Shown here in pieces: positions 1 to 11,339 of a stretch of DNA of 64,000 nucleotides. Both the position numbers and the translations under genes were made by a program. This DNA is from Plectrocnemia conspersa (taxonomy: Eukaryota > Arthropoda > Insecta > Trichoptera > Polycentropodidae), in the NCBI GenBank assembly GCA_009617715.1, contig VTFK01000023.1, forward strand, positions 1,116,001-1,180,000, written 5' to 3'. Numbering within the stretch: position 1 is the first letter of the stretch; the number at the start of each line of letters is the position of its first letter. The notes under the pieces were generated by a model that saw only the letters and a list, made by a program, of their open reading frames with translations, was not told the DNA's origin and did not search any database.

Positions 1-460
1 ATCAAAATCCGATTCGATCTGCGGGAGCGCGCATCGAAGTCAAAAGCGGCGGAGCATTCATAATCGTATCATAACCGATGGAATAAAAAAGCTCGCAATA
101 GAACCAACAGGCTCGGCTCGCGAGATTAACGAGGTTTTTGTATCGGCGGCCCGGGTTTCTCGAGTGCCAGCGAAAGTGGGACTGGAGATCGGGGTAAAGG
201 AAGCCGACCAGAAAGCCTTTAAGTGGTTGCGCAGTGACGTAAAAGGCTTTGAGCGAGATTGCCTCCGACGTTGTTAAATAAAAAGTCGATATGCCCCCTC
301 CGGCAGCCTGTGAAGAGCGAACGAGCTAGAAACGGAAAGGGAAAATTATCATACAAGCAATAAAAGTCGAGGTCCCAATTTGCGGGGTCCGGACCCGAGA
401 AACTTGCGAGCCGAAGAGCGCTAATCAAATGGAAGCACACGCCGCCGCGCCAAAACCGAC
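1..460. promoter_or_regulatory. GC/CpG-rich block, possible regulatory DNA
   Basis: The block is clearly richer in G+C and CpG than the AT-rich DNA that follows. It mixes CG-rich words with short AT-rich words such as ATAAAAAG and CAATAAAA, which resemble homeodomain or Caudal-type sites. Two minus-strand ORFs of 60-70 codons cross it but show no recognisable domain. I infer conserved non-coding regulatory DNA or an unrecognised non-coding exon; no function is demonstrated. Confidence 0.3.
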
Positions 461-1639
461 AACAACACCAACAAAGGTTTCGGAATAAAGTGGATTATGT
501 TTGTAGGACAACAATCGTTGGACAAAATCCGCATCCCTTAAGTATAAAAAAAACTGGGAAATGTATTGAACCGCGGGTATCGGTTCTATAATATCACAAG
601 CGATATCATTCAAGAGTTTCGTTAACGCACAACGATAGTAGTTTGAGGATTAATTTATTGATCAAGTTAAACACCACCTTAACGATATGACTCAGGGCTA
701 GTTTAAAAATACATCCAATTAAAATAAGATAGCATTCTGATAAAACATCGTCCCACTAGCTTATTACCTTCGTAAAATACTTAAAAAATAATCTTATCGC
801 ACTTAAAGGAACTGACTTATCAATGTACATTGACAAAAACCCGTCATAATTAGTTCTATATGTATAACAAGAATCCATAATTATTTTAATTAATTTAATT
901 CCACTCTTTAAAAGTGAACAAGGATTGCGTGAAATAAGGGAGTATCTGGACAAGTTTAAATTTAATTAACATATTACGGAACTCATAATTAATAGTCTTG
1001 AGGCCATTGTGGCCCTAAAACCAATATTAAAGAGGAAGTGAGTTGTCATGATTTTATTAGAATATGTCCTGATATTTTTTAATTTATCATAAATATCTAT
1101 TAAATCTTGATAAGAGTATCCGAATTTAAAGAAAAAAATATATTACCAATTTAGTTCAAAGACTAACCCTTTTGAAACATAGCACTATAAATAAAACACT
1201 TCTACTACACAGTCTTTAAACTGTTCATAATCGTTCATAAACACATATTTTGATTTGATTTGATTTATCGCGAATTTTTCGCATTTATTTGAATTTATTA
1301 TATGTTCATTTAAAACAGAGATATAACTTGATTATGTAAAAGCCAAAAGTTGCAATCCAGTATGTAGAGATTTTGTAGCCCATAAGATGAATTTTGTTCT
1401 TTCAAACTAAAAACTCACCTCTATTTTTTATCATAAGATCTTTAAATATTTTTTTACTGCGGCTGTCACTCGCGACGGCCTAGGTAGGAGGCTGGAGGTC
1501 TTACGAAGTCCGACTAGGTAAGGGTAAAAGTTAAATGAGCCTAAACTTTTGAGTCTTATGCAACTACTTAAAGAGGACTGGGTGTCCAAGGCCTTTATAT
1601 AAAGATATATAATAAAAAAAAAAATATTCCAAATATATT
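461..1639. other. AT-rich spacer, nothing recognised
   Basis: Low-complexity AT-rich DNA with no convincing ORF, RNA or repeat boundary. A short GC-richer stretch around 1455-1520 may be a worn part of the LINE relic that follows. Confidence 0.5.
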
Positions 1640-2200
1640 TTTTAGCAAATCCCGATAAAAGTATTGCAGTTACCCGTAGAAGAAAAAACGCCTATGCCAC
1701 AAATAATCTTCCCCAGCTAAAAATGTATAAAATAACTCTCGATTGGCAAAATTCAGCCAAGTACATGGGCTTCACCCTGGATTCTAAACTAACTTGGAAA
1801 CCCCACCTAGATAAAAACTGTTTGCAAAGTCAAAATTACTCGTGCTCAACTGTATCCATTGTTAAATAAAAAAAGTAAATTAAATATTAAAAATAAACTG
1901 CTCCTCTACAAATCGATCATTCGACCAGTAATTTCATATGCCTCCCCCGTTTGGGGTTACATACTCAATCATAGAAAATATGCAAAATCGCTACAAATCC
2001 AACAAAACATTTCGTTACGAATGGCGACAAATGCTCATTGGTTTGTCCGTAACTCGATTATCCATCGGGACTTAAAAATATACACTAACTGAATACTTCG
2101 ATAAACTAAAAAGCAAACATCGCGAAAGAATAAAATGTCACTCGAATCCGTTAATAAGCAATTTATATAAAAACTACTAGTTAAATGCTAACGGCAATAA
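1640..2200 (+). mobile_element. Jockey-like LINE relic (C-terminal reverse transcriptase region)
   Basis: The plus strand encodes broken pieces of the end of a non-LTR retrotransposon reverse transcriptase. From about 1740 it reads WQNSAKYMGFTLDSKLTWKP, the usual segment after the catalytic palm. After a frameshift near 1830 it continues with LLYKSIIRPVISYASPVWG and MATNAHWFVRNSIIHRDL, typical of jockey-clade elements. Stop codons and frame changes show that it is dead. No 5' part and no endonuclease domain are present, which fits a 5'-truncated insertion. Clade assignment is from motif resemblance only. Confidence 0.8.
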
Positions 2201-3934
2201 TAGCAAATGATTATTAAATAAATAACATAAAGGGAAAAAATAATATTTTTTTTTCTTTCCCTAATAAAATAAAGGGGGAGGAAGGTGAGAGAAGGAAGGA
2301 AGAAATCGATAACCAGGTAAATGGCTTTATGCCAAGGAACTGGGAAATAAAATATTAAAAAATCAATAATTTTAATTTAATATCTTTAGTCAAAGTATAA
2401 ACATATTTGGATATTTAATTCCATATATAATACAATCTTAATTATCTAGCTTCGTCTAACTCTTCACGTATTGCAGTAACGAATGACAGGCATAATGACA
2501 TATGCCATTGTCACGTCGCTACGTTGGGGAGTAGTTTTCGTGACAGACAGACACATATATTTTTTATAGTATACACGTAGAAGTGCTATAATAATGTAAT
2601 GTAGTAAAATGTATGCACCAAGATGCAAAAGGACAAAATTAAAATATTTTTTTAAATACACGATGTAATTTAGAATTATATAGTCTGTCAGTGCTTAATA
2701 AATCACCTCAATCTTCGCCCAAATTACAGATTATTTTAGGTTGTGCCATAAAGTTGATCAGTAAATAAACATTCTACTACTTTGTAAATTTGTTAGCTAT
2801 GAAAAGTTGCCTTCAGAAACCAATTTTAAACCAAACCGATACAATTTTACAAAACAAATTATTTTTATATTATTCATTTTTTATAAAGGCGAATTGACGT
2901 TTCCCAATAACTAGTTATACCCTTAGATACTAAAAAATTCTTATTATTTACTTTCCGAAATCAACACACAATTCATTCATATAATGTTTATCTTTCTTAT
3001 CAGTTCACGGGATGAAGATCAAAGTATTCGCGCAGCTGATTTATTTTAGGCTTGCCGACAAATGGTATTTTTTCGATTTACAATCTCACTAATAATTGAA
3101 ATTGAAACAACAAATGTATTTTGCAAGATACCTTACATCCAGGTAGGCAAAAAGGGTCGAAAATACCACAAAGGGCAAGTAATATAAAAACAGTTCCATA
3201 AAAAAAATGCCGCACCGCACAGGTAATACATAGTATCAATATACTGATATTTCCATTGAATCAATTGAAGTGTTTTAGTAAAATATTTTTTATCTAACCT
3301 ATTCATAAATGTACCCGTTAACTTTTATTCTTTATTTCCTAATTTAACTTTTTTATATATGTATAAAAATTTATGATTCCAAAAAAATAAATATTATACA
3401 AATAACAGTTACACTAACTATATTTTTCCAGCAATGGAATGCAATTTATGAGAATGGAAACATACGGTTATTATATTTATATCTTCCATTAAACGAGCTT
3501 ATCGTATGAATTTCATACCAATATCCCATTTTAAATACAGCATCAAGAATCGCGTTGGCATCTGACTTTAATTCATGCTTTCAGAAACTATTTGATAGCC
3601 TGTAAAATAAATTTAACAACTTCAGCACAGTTATTTATAAGTCTTTGTGCAAAAAGAATCATTGCCGTTTTTATGGGTTTAGAAATGACGCAATTGCGTC
3701 TGCACTATCTCATAAATTCTAAACGCATCGGTCGAAGCAGTATGCATAAAAACAATGTCAAAGAAAATTTCCAATTCATGAATGTCAATGGTGCAATGAA
3801 AAAATAATATTTGGCATGAAGCCAAATGTCGGGGACTGGTTGGTTGAAGATTAATTTAGAAATTCACAGGACCGAAAACTCAACATCGAACTTGATACAC
3901 AATAATATAAAACGATAATCGACAAAACACTACA
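2201..3934. other. AT-rich spacer, nothing recognised
   Basis: Mostly A/T-rich sequence. It begins with an A/G-rich run (about 2260-2310) that may be the tail of the LINE insertion. ORFs here are short and have no family resemblance. Confidence 0.5.
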
Positions 3935-3944
3935 ATAGAAACTA

Positions 3945-4030
3945 ACTATAAATCATCGAAGTTGGGATTTGAACTATTGACCCTGACCATAACCAGTTGA
4001 TTTAACCTCGCGGTCCGAGAAACATTCGAA
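3945..4030 (-). repeat. tRNA-like fragment, possibly a SINE head
   Basis: On the minus strand there is a B-box-like stretch, AGTTCAAATCCC, after a possible anticodon-arm region. A proper acceptor stem and D-arm cannot be folded, so a working tRNA gene is unlikely. It is probably a decayed tRNA-derived SINE or a tRNA pseudogene. Confidence 0.3.
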
Positions 4031-4139
4031 GTTATACAAACAATGCACATACATGTATAAAATTAAAATATATATATCTGAGATAAAATATATGTATGTA
4101 TATCAAAATTAATCATATTATTTAATCTATGATATGCTA

Positions 4140-4510
4140 GTTAAAGTTTCTAATCCGATCCTTCCCTTATTGCGTCTCACGCCCTTTATGCGCCTTATTT
4201 TACAGCCTCAACAATCCCTTCCAATCTTCGTTTAAAGTTTAAACTACGCCCCGTGACTCTGCATTCCTTCGCAAAGGTTATTAAGGGTTAAAACTGTTTT
4301 CTATAAGAGCTCTCCCCTTCTCGCTCCCCACTTGAAAATTTAATTTTTATGAATTGCCCCGCAACAACTTTCGCCAAAGTGCCGCGGAATTGGACCATTA
4401 CCGGATTTGATGACGCGTTTCCGGTAAACTTTGAAAAGAATCATCCGAGTGTTAATTCTTGACGACACTACTTGAAAGTCTGATTAAAAAACGAGTCTCA
4501 GCGGAATTTT
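4140..4510. promoter_or_regulatory. Moderately GC-rich unique block
   Basis: An island of mixed composition in AT-rich DNA with words such as TTTATGCG, TTTAATTTTTATGA and several CpGs. No ORF or repeat explains it. It resembles the other composition islands in the first 19 kb and may be regulatory DNA. This is inference from composition only. Confidence 0.25.
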
Positions 4511-5899
4511 CGTTTCAATTTTAATGGCGAACAAAAAAAGATCTCCATAACCGAATCAAAATATGTAGTTACTCAACTACTACGATTGAATAATGCATCA
4601 AAATATGTGGGCTTTCTGTTGATGACTGCCGGCAATCTTTCAATCTGCTGCGTTATGTGCAAAATCATATTTAAGTACAAAATTGGTTCACTGTGTTGTC
4701 AATTAATAGACCTTATCAATCCACATGACACGAATTTCAATCTATTTTTTTGACTATGTTAAGACCATAAAAAATGCTAAATTACGCGCGGAATATTGTC
4801 CGTTGATGTCTCAACTAGTGAAAGTAAATAAAAAAAAAAAAGACACGCTTTAGCTATAAAAACGTCATGAATTGAACATTCAAGTAAATATGAAAAAGCA
4901 TATACCTATATAATTTGAAGTATATGAAAGTATGCCATAAATCTGTTTAAAAAGTAATAATAGCATTCAGGTACAAGACATGTATTTTAAAATCTTAAAA
5001 TTTCTTGGTCATTAAACTTTTTGGTTGCCCCTTTAAAAACGAAAACCTACTGTTTTTTTCTAATTTTGCATTGGGTCACACATCGCTTGTAAAAATTAGT
5101 TATCTTTGTCATACCTTATCTTATATAAATATAATATTATAACATTGATTGATAAATACATAAATCATGACGAATACTTTTATATAAGAGATAAGGTTCG
5201 ATTGCATTTTATCTCACTTGAACTAAACCATAAAAAAACACTACTTGAACTAAATCAATTTAAATTACAGTTAATATATTGTACGATATTCACGTAAATA
5301 TTTCAATTTTGACTGACCTAGTTAGTAAAATTATTTTTATACTAGTAAAAATGTAACTTTACTAGAAAATACACATTCACTATAATATATACATAAGTTA
5401 TAAAATATGATACTACCGAGTAATTTTGTTTAAAATACTAATTTGCATAGCAATAAAGATGATTTAAGAACGTAAACAGTGAGAGAAAAAAACTATTTTG
5501 TATAAGAAATTGTAATAAGTTTATTAAATATACAATAAAAAATTATACACAGATGATCTAAATATTTGATAATAAATATGTATATTTATAAAAACACGTA
5601 TTTATGATTTTATATATATAAATAGATATAAAATATATACAATATACGTAGTCATTGATTATTAACGGTACGATACTAGTTTACTTGAATTAAACGAATC
5701 GTTTGCTAACGAACCTTATCTACCCTTTCGGTTAAATCAACTTAACCGCAATTATTAAACGTTTAGTTTGCCGAGTATGTACCAACCCCTGACATTATCC
5801 GGCGTCGTAAACGTTGCTTTTTTAATATTTACACATAAATAATACATTCGCGTACACATACTCAGAGTACATTTTATCACCTCTCAGAGCCCGCAACAG
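4511..5899. other. AT-rich spacer, nothing recognised
   Basis: Long AT-rich stretch with poly-A and poly-T runs. The only longer ORF, at about 5106-5297, is AT-biased and matches nothing I know. Confidence 0.5.
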
Positions 5900-6360
5900 A
5901 AAAGTTATAAAACACGCGACTAGGCCGCGGCGTGTGGGGCCTCGGGCAAGGGCCGACGAGTGCTCCGGGGGCCCTCGGAGCCCCGAGTGCCATTAAAGGC
6001 CCGCCCCCGCTGAATGACCCTTATTTATTTTTAGCGGGGAAAACGCTGAAAAACTTATTCACGGAAACAATTGGAGCGGGCGCGATAAACGTCCGGAAGA
6101 GCGGAACGAAAGCGCCTTATTTTATACTACAGATATTCGCGAACGCGTTCGCTTATTCTTCTCCTGTGCGTACCTACATATATACTTAGGTATTTGTGAA
6201 TACCTCGCCTACTCCACATAATAATAATCAGGGGCCCCATTGATGTCGGTACAGCCTCCGCCGCGAAACGAGCTCCGGACGGAGGAAGATACTCAAGCGA
6301 TAAAAAAATATATGGGGTGTGTTCGAAAAGTTCCCGGCCGGGCGTTATTGCCATTCAAAT
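5900..6360. promoter_or_regulatory. CpG-rich block with a mariner-like terminal fragment at its right edge
   Basis: From 5915 to 6300 the DNA is strongly GC- and CpG-rich, with words such as ATTAAAGGCCCG and CGATAAACGT that suggest transcription-factor sites. Overlapping ORFs on both strands look like by-products of the composition. At about 6312-6340 the sequence GGGTGTGTTCGAAAAGTTCC resembles the terminal repeat of mariner-type transposons, so the right edge may be an old insertion. A regulatory role is inferred. Confidence 0.3.
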
Positions 6361-6699
6361 ATCTACAGCTACAGCCGAAATTTAGGGTTAAGGCATTCTA
6401 CTCCATGATCGAAACTTGAGGGTCGTATCTAAAATGATCAAAGAGCAGATAATGAAGAAACTTGCTCAGCTTAAAATACGTATCATTAAAACTTTAAATA
6501 TTAATAATAATTATGAAGAGGGTTGCTTGGGCTAAAAAACACTAAATCGTTATTCAAAATATATTCTAGAAGTACTCAAAAAATATGCCACTTTGTTTAC
6601 AACGGAGAAAATCTCACCAACTGAGTTAGTCAAGATAATGTAAGATAATTTATCACTAATAGCCAATGACACTGCAGCTGGGGCCGGTTTTTTAATAAT
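6361..6699. other. AT-rich spacer, nothing recognised
   Basis: No supported feature. A short minus-strand ORF at 6550-6747 runs into the tRNA-like segment that follows and has no family resemblance. Confidence 0.45.
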
Positions 6700-6714
6700 A
6701 GCGCATTTTTTATG

Positions 6715-6795
6715 AATAAATATTCGAGCCGAGGCTCGAACCCGCAACCTTCAGAGTTACTAGTCTGAGACGTTCCTGACTACGCTATATGAAAT
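6715..6795 (-). repeat. tRNA-Thr-like SINE head
   Basis: Read on the minus strand, the segment has a tRNA-like anticodon arm with loop CTAGTAA and a B-box GGGTTCGAGCC. The same anticodon-arm sequence (CAGACTAGTAA) recurs near 26880. That, with imperfect folding, points to a SINE family derived from a tRNA such as tRNA-Thr(AGU) rather than a functional tRNA. Confidence 0.5.
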
Positions 6796-8639
6796 GTAAT
6801 TTATGAAGTTTTAGTATTTTTAATTCAATAATAATTATCGTTTTCATTCTGTAGCATATTACGTTCCAGCAAGAAAAGACTGAAGAAGAGTATATTGATT
6901 TTATAATGACTACATATGCGGATTATTTTTTTTACTACGCATATATTATATTATCTTAAAATTTCAAAAGTATAAATAAAAAAGCACAAAGCAAAATTAA
7001 CCTTTTCTTAACGGTGAAAAAAAAAAGCACGCGCTCCAGTGTAAAAAAGTGTAAAAACTATATTTTATTTTGATTATAAATTTGAAAAACGCCAATTTTA
7101 TTACGAAATAATCATTACAATAATAGTCAAAGTCACAAAAAAGTAATGTAATATAAGTGCGAGTAATACATTGGACATTGAACGTACCATAATATATTTA
7201 TAAAAATAATATTAAAAAATCAACTTTTACACCTTCATACAAGAGATACAATTATCACTCGAAAAAAATCCGCTGCATCAAAAATGATGAGTCCGTGCCT
7301 GAGGTTTAAAAAATATGCATGTTTCCAGCTTTTATTAAAGGTTGGAAAAATTTTAATGGCAAAAGTTGACATTACTAATCAGATAAAAAAAAACGCTCTG
7401 CGTGAAAATCGGCAGATTGCTAAAATGTAAGGGGGCTTTCCTCAGAGTTACGCTATAAAAAGGTTTTTTTATCTTTATCTTGTTTTAAACATATAAAAAA
7501 ACATACATTAGCAACAGATTCGCGTAATTCTTTCATAACTCGACATATATCGACCGTCCTTATTATCCGATTATTCGCGTCCATGATAGCAAATCATAAT
7601 ACTACAAAAAAATCTGTTCATCAATAAAATAAGGATATCTACAACAATATAATGTATTAAGATTATAAGGGTGTTATTTAACAGGAAATTATTTTGAGAG
7701 ATATGTACATTATAATACTTTGTTTCATAAAACGAATTGTTCGTGCATTTGTGTAAGGTAAATAAGGATTTTTATTCGAAAAGGGATTCGTTACAGAGAT
7801 TTATTCATAATGTGTTCTCTGTTCTAAGCAATGCTCGCACGCTACCACTCGCTCAGACCTAATATGTCAGTAATGCACAAACAATTCATTTTATGGAACA
7901 ATTATTTTATATATGGCTCATTTAAATTATTTTCTTATTATAAACACATACTATATATCACAAATCAAAATTTTAAAGTAAATCTAGAAGTGAAAATAAC
8001 TCATTTTTAAAAAAAATAAAAATCACCAGAAAATTAGATATCCTAGGTTTAACTGTAATGGTGAATTAATATATGTTTGTTACTTTTATATTGCAATTAT
8101 GTAATTTAAATTTCAAATAATTATAGAGATATTTATATAATAATATTGCATGTACACTTGGTATACATCACAGTAAAAAAAAGTTAAAAATGCAAATTAA
8201 TATTATCTTTGAAAGAAATATTAAAACAAAAGCGAATTAAAACATTTTGTTCTCTTATCTATAATACTAAGCTTTACAGGAAAAAACTAGGAATTCATAA
8301 TCAGGATATACTTTTAGGCAAACATCTTGTATAGTAATATTTAAAGCGTCACGTGCTGCTGTTTAACTATGTGTATTAATTAAAGACTCAGTTTATCACC
8401 TACATCTAGGGGCGTCCCAAAAGATATGCCTTAAATGTAAACATTTAAAACAGTAGCGGTGACATGCATCAACCATATTATCAGCAAGCCTATGGCCATA
8501 GAACTATCCCTATCTATCTTTAATAATAAGTAAACCGAACATCAATTATTACCTACATGTATTTCCATCACCATCACATTGGCAACTAAGACGTCACAAA
8601 GAAGATAAATTTAAAACAACGAACTTTTGAAACACCCCT
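6796..8639. other. AT-rich spacer with a possible MITE fragment
   Basis: Low-complexity AT-rich DNA. Around 7828-7860 the words GCACGCTACCACTCGCTCAGACC resemble a terminal repeat of the MITE at 59143-59255 (arm with TACCACTCGTTCGC on its complement). Nothing else is recognised. Confidence 0.4.
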
Positions 8640-9235
8640 CGCATGAAGTTCCCGTACTTCCCCCCCCCCCACCCGCCGACACCGACTTATATCCGCCTTC
8701 AATCTAGCGCTCTTTTCACGTCAGGTATCAAGTTGATTTATCCCCGGTTTTATTACGAGACACGACATCGCAAAACTGCCTGGCAGACTTTCGGGAATAT
8801 CGGTAAATAAAGGGCCCGGGACCGGGAGAGCGAGAGCGATCCGCAAAATAAATAGGGTCCGCTTTACGTAATGGCCGAATAAAAGACTTTCGACGTCGGG
8901 CGATCGCCGTACTGCCTACTGCCACTGCCTTCTGTTTACCTCGTCGATGCTATCTCCTCGGCTGCGTAATTATTTTATAGGCCCGGGGAAAAATCATTTT
9001 AGACAACGCGCGGGTCCCGCGGGCCCCGTCAATATTTTAATCAAGTGTTTTCGCCGCCTTAAGTACTTCGGCGCGCATTAATCTCTATGTAAATAGCATC
9101 TTAAATCTTTCCGCGCTCATTTGCATATAAAGCGAGTAAGAAAACGCGAGAAAATTATTTATTGTCATTTTTTTGCTCTGTCCGCATTTTCACAGTCTTA
9201 GCGAGAGCGTTGGATAGCTCGCCTTAAATTAAAAT
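8640..9235. promoter_or_regulatory. CpG-rich block with POU/homeobox-like words
   Basis: It begins with a C10 run (8661-8670). From about 8730 the DNA is GC- and CpG-rich and interrupted by AT words: GCGTAATTATTTTATAG, GCGCATTAATC, and the octamer-like ATTTGCATATAA near 9120. CpG background plus homeodomain/POU-like words is the usual look of an insect developmental enhancer. The minus-strand ORF at 8728-8925 shows no domain. Function is inferred only. Confidence 0.35.
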
Positions 9236-11299
9236 CTTGAATGATTGATAAACCAATCAACCAACACCCAAACAACAAATTTGTTATAGTGCTTCAAATG
9301 TTTACTTTTAAAACAACGTGTCTATAAAACTACCTATATAGAAACATGCGAAATGACACATATTTAGAGCTCTGAAAAAAAATGACACTGTTCTAAAATG
9401 GCAAGTCTCCTTGAAGCTCACCAATGCCACTAATTTTTGTTGTTGTTTTGTGTCTAATATATTAATCCTGCAGGTGTGAAAATACAGCAAAAACTCTAGT
9501 ACGATAAGCTCTAACGTCATGAAATTTACACAAATTATTATATCTGGAATTTATGGTTTACACAAATATGTTCAAATCACAGTGTCGTTTTTAGCATGAG
9601 TGGCACAAGGCGTTATATTGCGTATCATTTTAACATACGATATCCAAATCTCGCATATTGAAGTATGTATATTATATATATAATAATGTGCAACACAATT
9701 AAATGAAATAAAAATTTATTAGAATATAATAATGATAAACGGTAAATAATATCAAAGCTTGAAGGGTTCCGAAGACCGTGGGAATTTGGAAACCACAGGT
9801 TTAAAATTCGATAACAAAAGACCCAACCCTCTTCTTTACTATAAACCAGGTATGCCAGCTCATATTGTACCGTGGACCACTATTCGAGGAGCAGACCGTA
9901 TCGTTTTAAAAAGAGCAATACAGTAAGTAGCGAATGCAAAGTCAAAATCAAACGGCAATTTATTTTGGCCGTAAGGCAATATCGTAATTACGGTGGGGCA
10001 ATTGTCAGTGGAAACAGAAAACTATCGCACTTAAAATGCCACTGAAATGATTATGAAAACAACAAGAGCTCCCAAAACATCTAAAATAGTAACAAACCAA
10101 TTTGAGTATACATAGCAATTCTTCAGATAGAAGATCTCTGCAGCACGATTGCAAAGCGAGTCATTCTTTGAAAATATCCAGTTATCTGAATTACAATCTC
10201 AATATCGACCGTCGAATAACAAGATAACAACCATATAAATTTTCTGCAATTTCAGCATTACCTTGTTTCATATTTGTACGTGTATAAAAATAAATAAAAC
10301 TCAACGTCGACGAAAGCTGCAACGTATATATCAAAAAAACATAAATTTCAGATGTAAACATACACACGAGCCACGGCACGCGAATGGTTAAGATGGGTCA
10401 CAAATCACGAGTATCCTTGTGCAACAATAATAATTCTTGCCCCGACAGTATATCTACGACGGGTTATTGCTCAATCGAGTTTTGTCCATTTCCTTGGTTA
10501 CCCAAAGCGAACGTAGAGATAAATCCGCCATAACGATCCGATCCGCAACAATATGTAATGCGATCAAACGAGGGTTCCCAAGATTAGTAGTAATAACAAT
10601 ATGGAAGAATAAATGATGAATGTCCTCATTTTTCTTGAACACAGATTTTATTCCAGTATAGCAGAGGCTTTCAACATGTGTTACACGGAACCTCAGGATT
10701 TTTGAAGAGAAATTTCAACGGACAATTAAAAATATATTATATAATCGAAGAAACCAGACATTGATGTCATTAATTAAATATTTGAAAAATTCAAAATCTT
10801 TCACTAGTCAAAAAAATAATGAAGTCTTTAGCTATTCTTCAAAAGCAAAAAGATATAACATGGGGAAAGAAATTATTCGCAGATTGTTTAATGGCTCGAC
10901 GACTCTATTAAATCATTAGAATCCATTGAATAAATTAAAAAATTATCATTGGCGCAACGATAAGAATAATAACTTTTTTAGGGCTTACAGAGAATAGTGT
11001 AAAAAAACCAACAACGTACGGATTAATGGAAAAATAATTAAAATATTTTAATCCACGGGTAAGAGAACGAATAACTTACAGTGTACATTTGAAGCCTTGA
11101 TATCATTTAACCAAGATATGCCCAAGAAATTTTGTTCTCTTAAAATTTCATTTATAAATAAAAAACAGTGGCACGAGTTTAGTGACCTACCCATGGGACA
11201 GTGGGCATATCTGGGTTAAACCAATATCAACACAAAATTATTTAAAATAAATCACTAGAGAAGATTGAACTTTTGTGCCACACTGCACTTTAATGACGA
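9236..11299. other. AT-rich spacer, nothing recognised
   Basis: AT-rich DNA with short ORFs (for example 9308-9520 and 10191-10642 on the minus strand) that lack domains, splice logic or codon bias. No RNA gene or repeat boundary was recognised. Confidence 0.45.
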
Positions 11300-11339
11300 A
11301 GTCGCTGATTCATCAACCAGCGTTGATGAATCAGCGACT
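11300..11339. repeat. Perfect 18-bp inverted repeat (hairpin)
   Basis: Arms at 11300-11317 (AGTCGCTGATTCATCAAC) and 11322-11339 are exact reverse complements around the 4-base loop CAGC. The stem ends abruptly at both sides. It could be the core of a tiny MITE, a foldback insertion or a structured RNA element; nothing here distinguishes these. Confidence 0.85.

Noticed and set aside
6715..6795. Functional tRNA gene
   Set aside because: The anticodon arm and B-box are visible but the acceptor stem does not pair, and a related copy occurs elsewhere.
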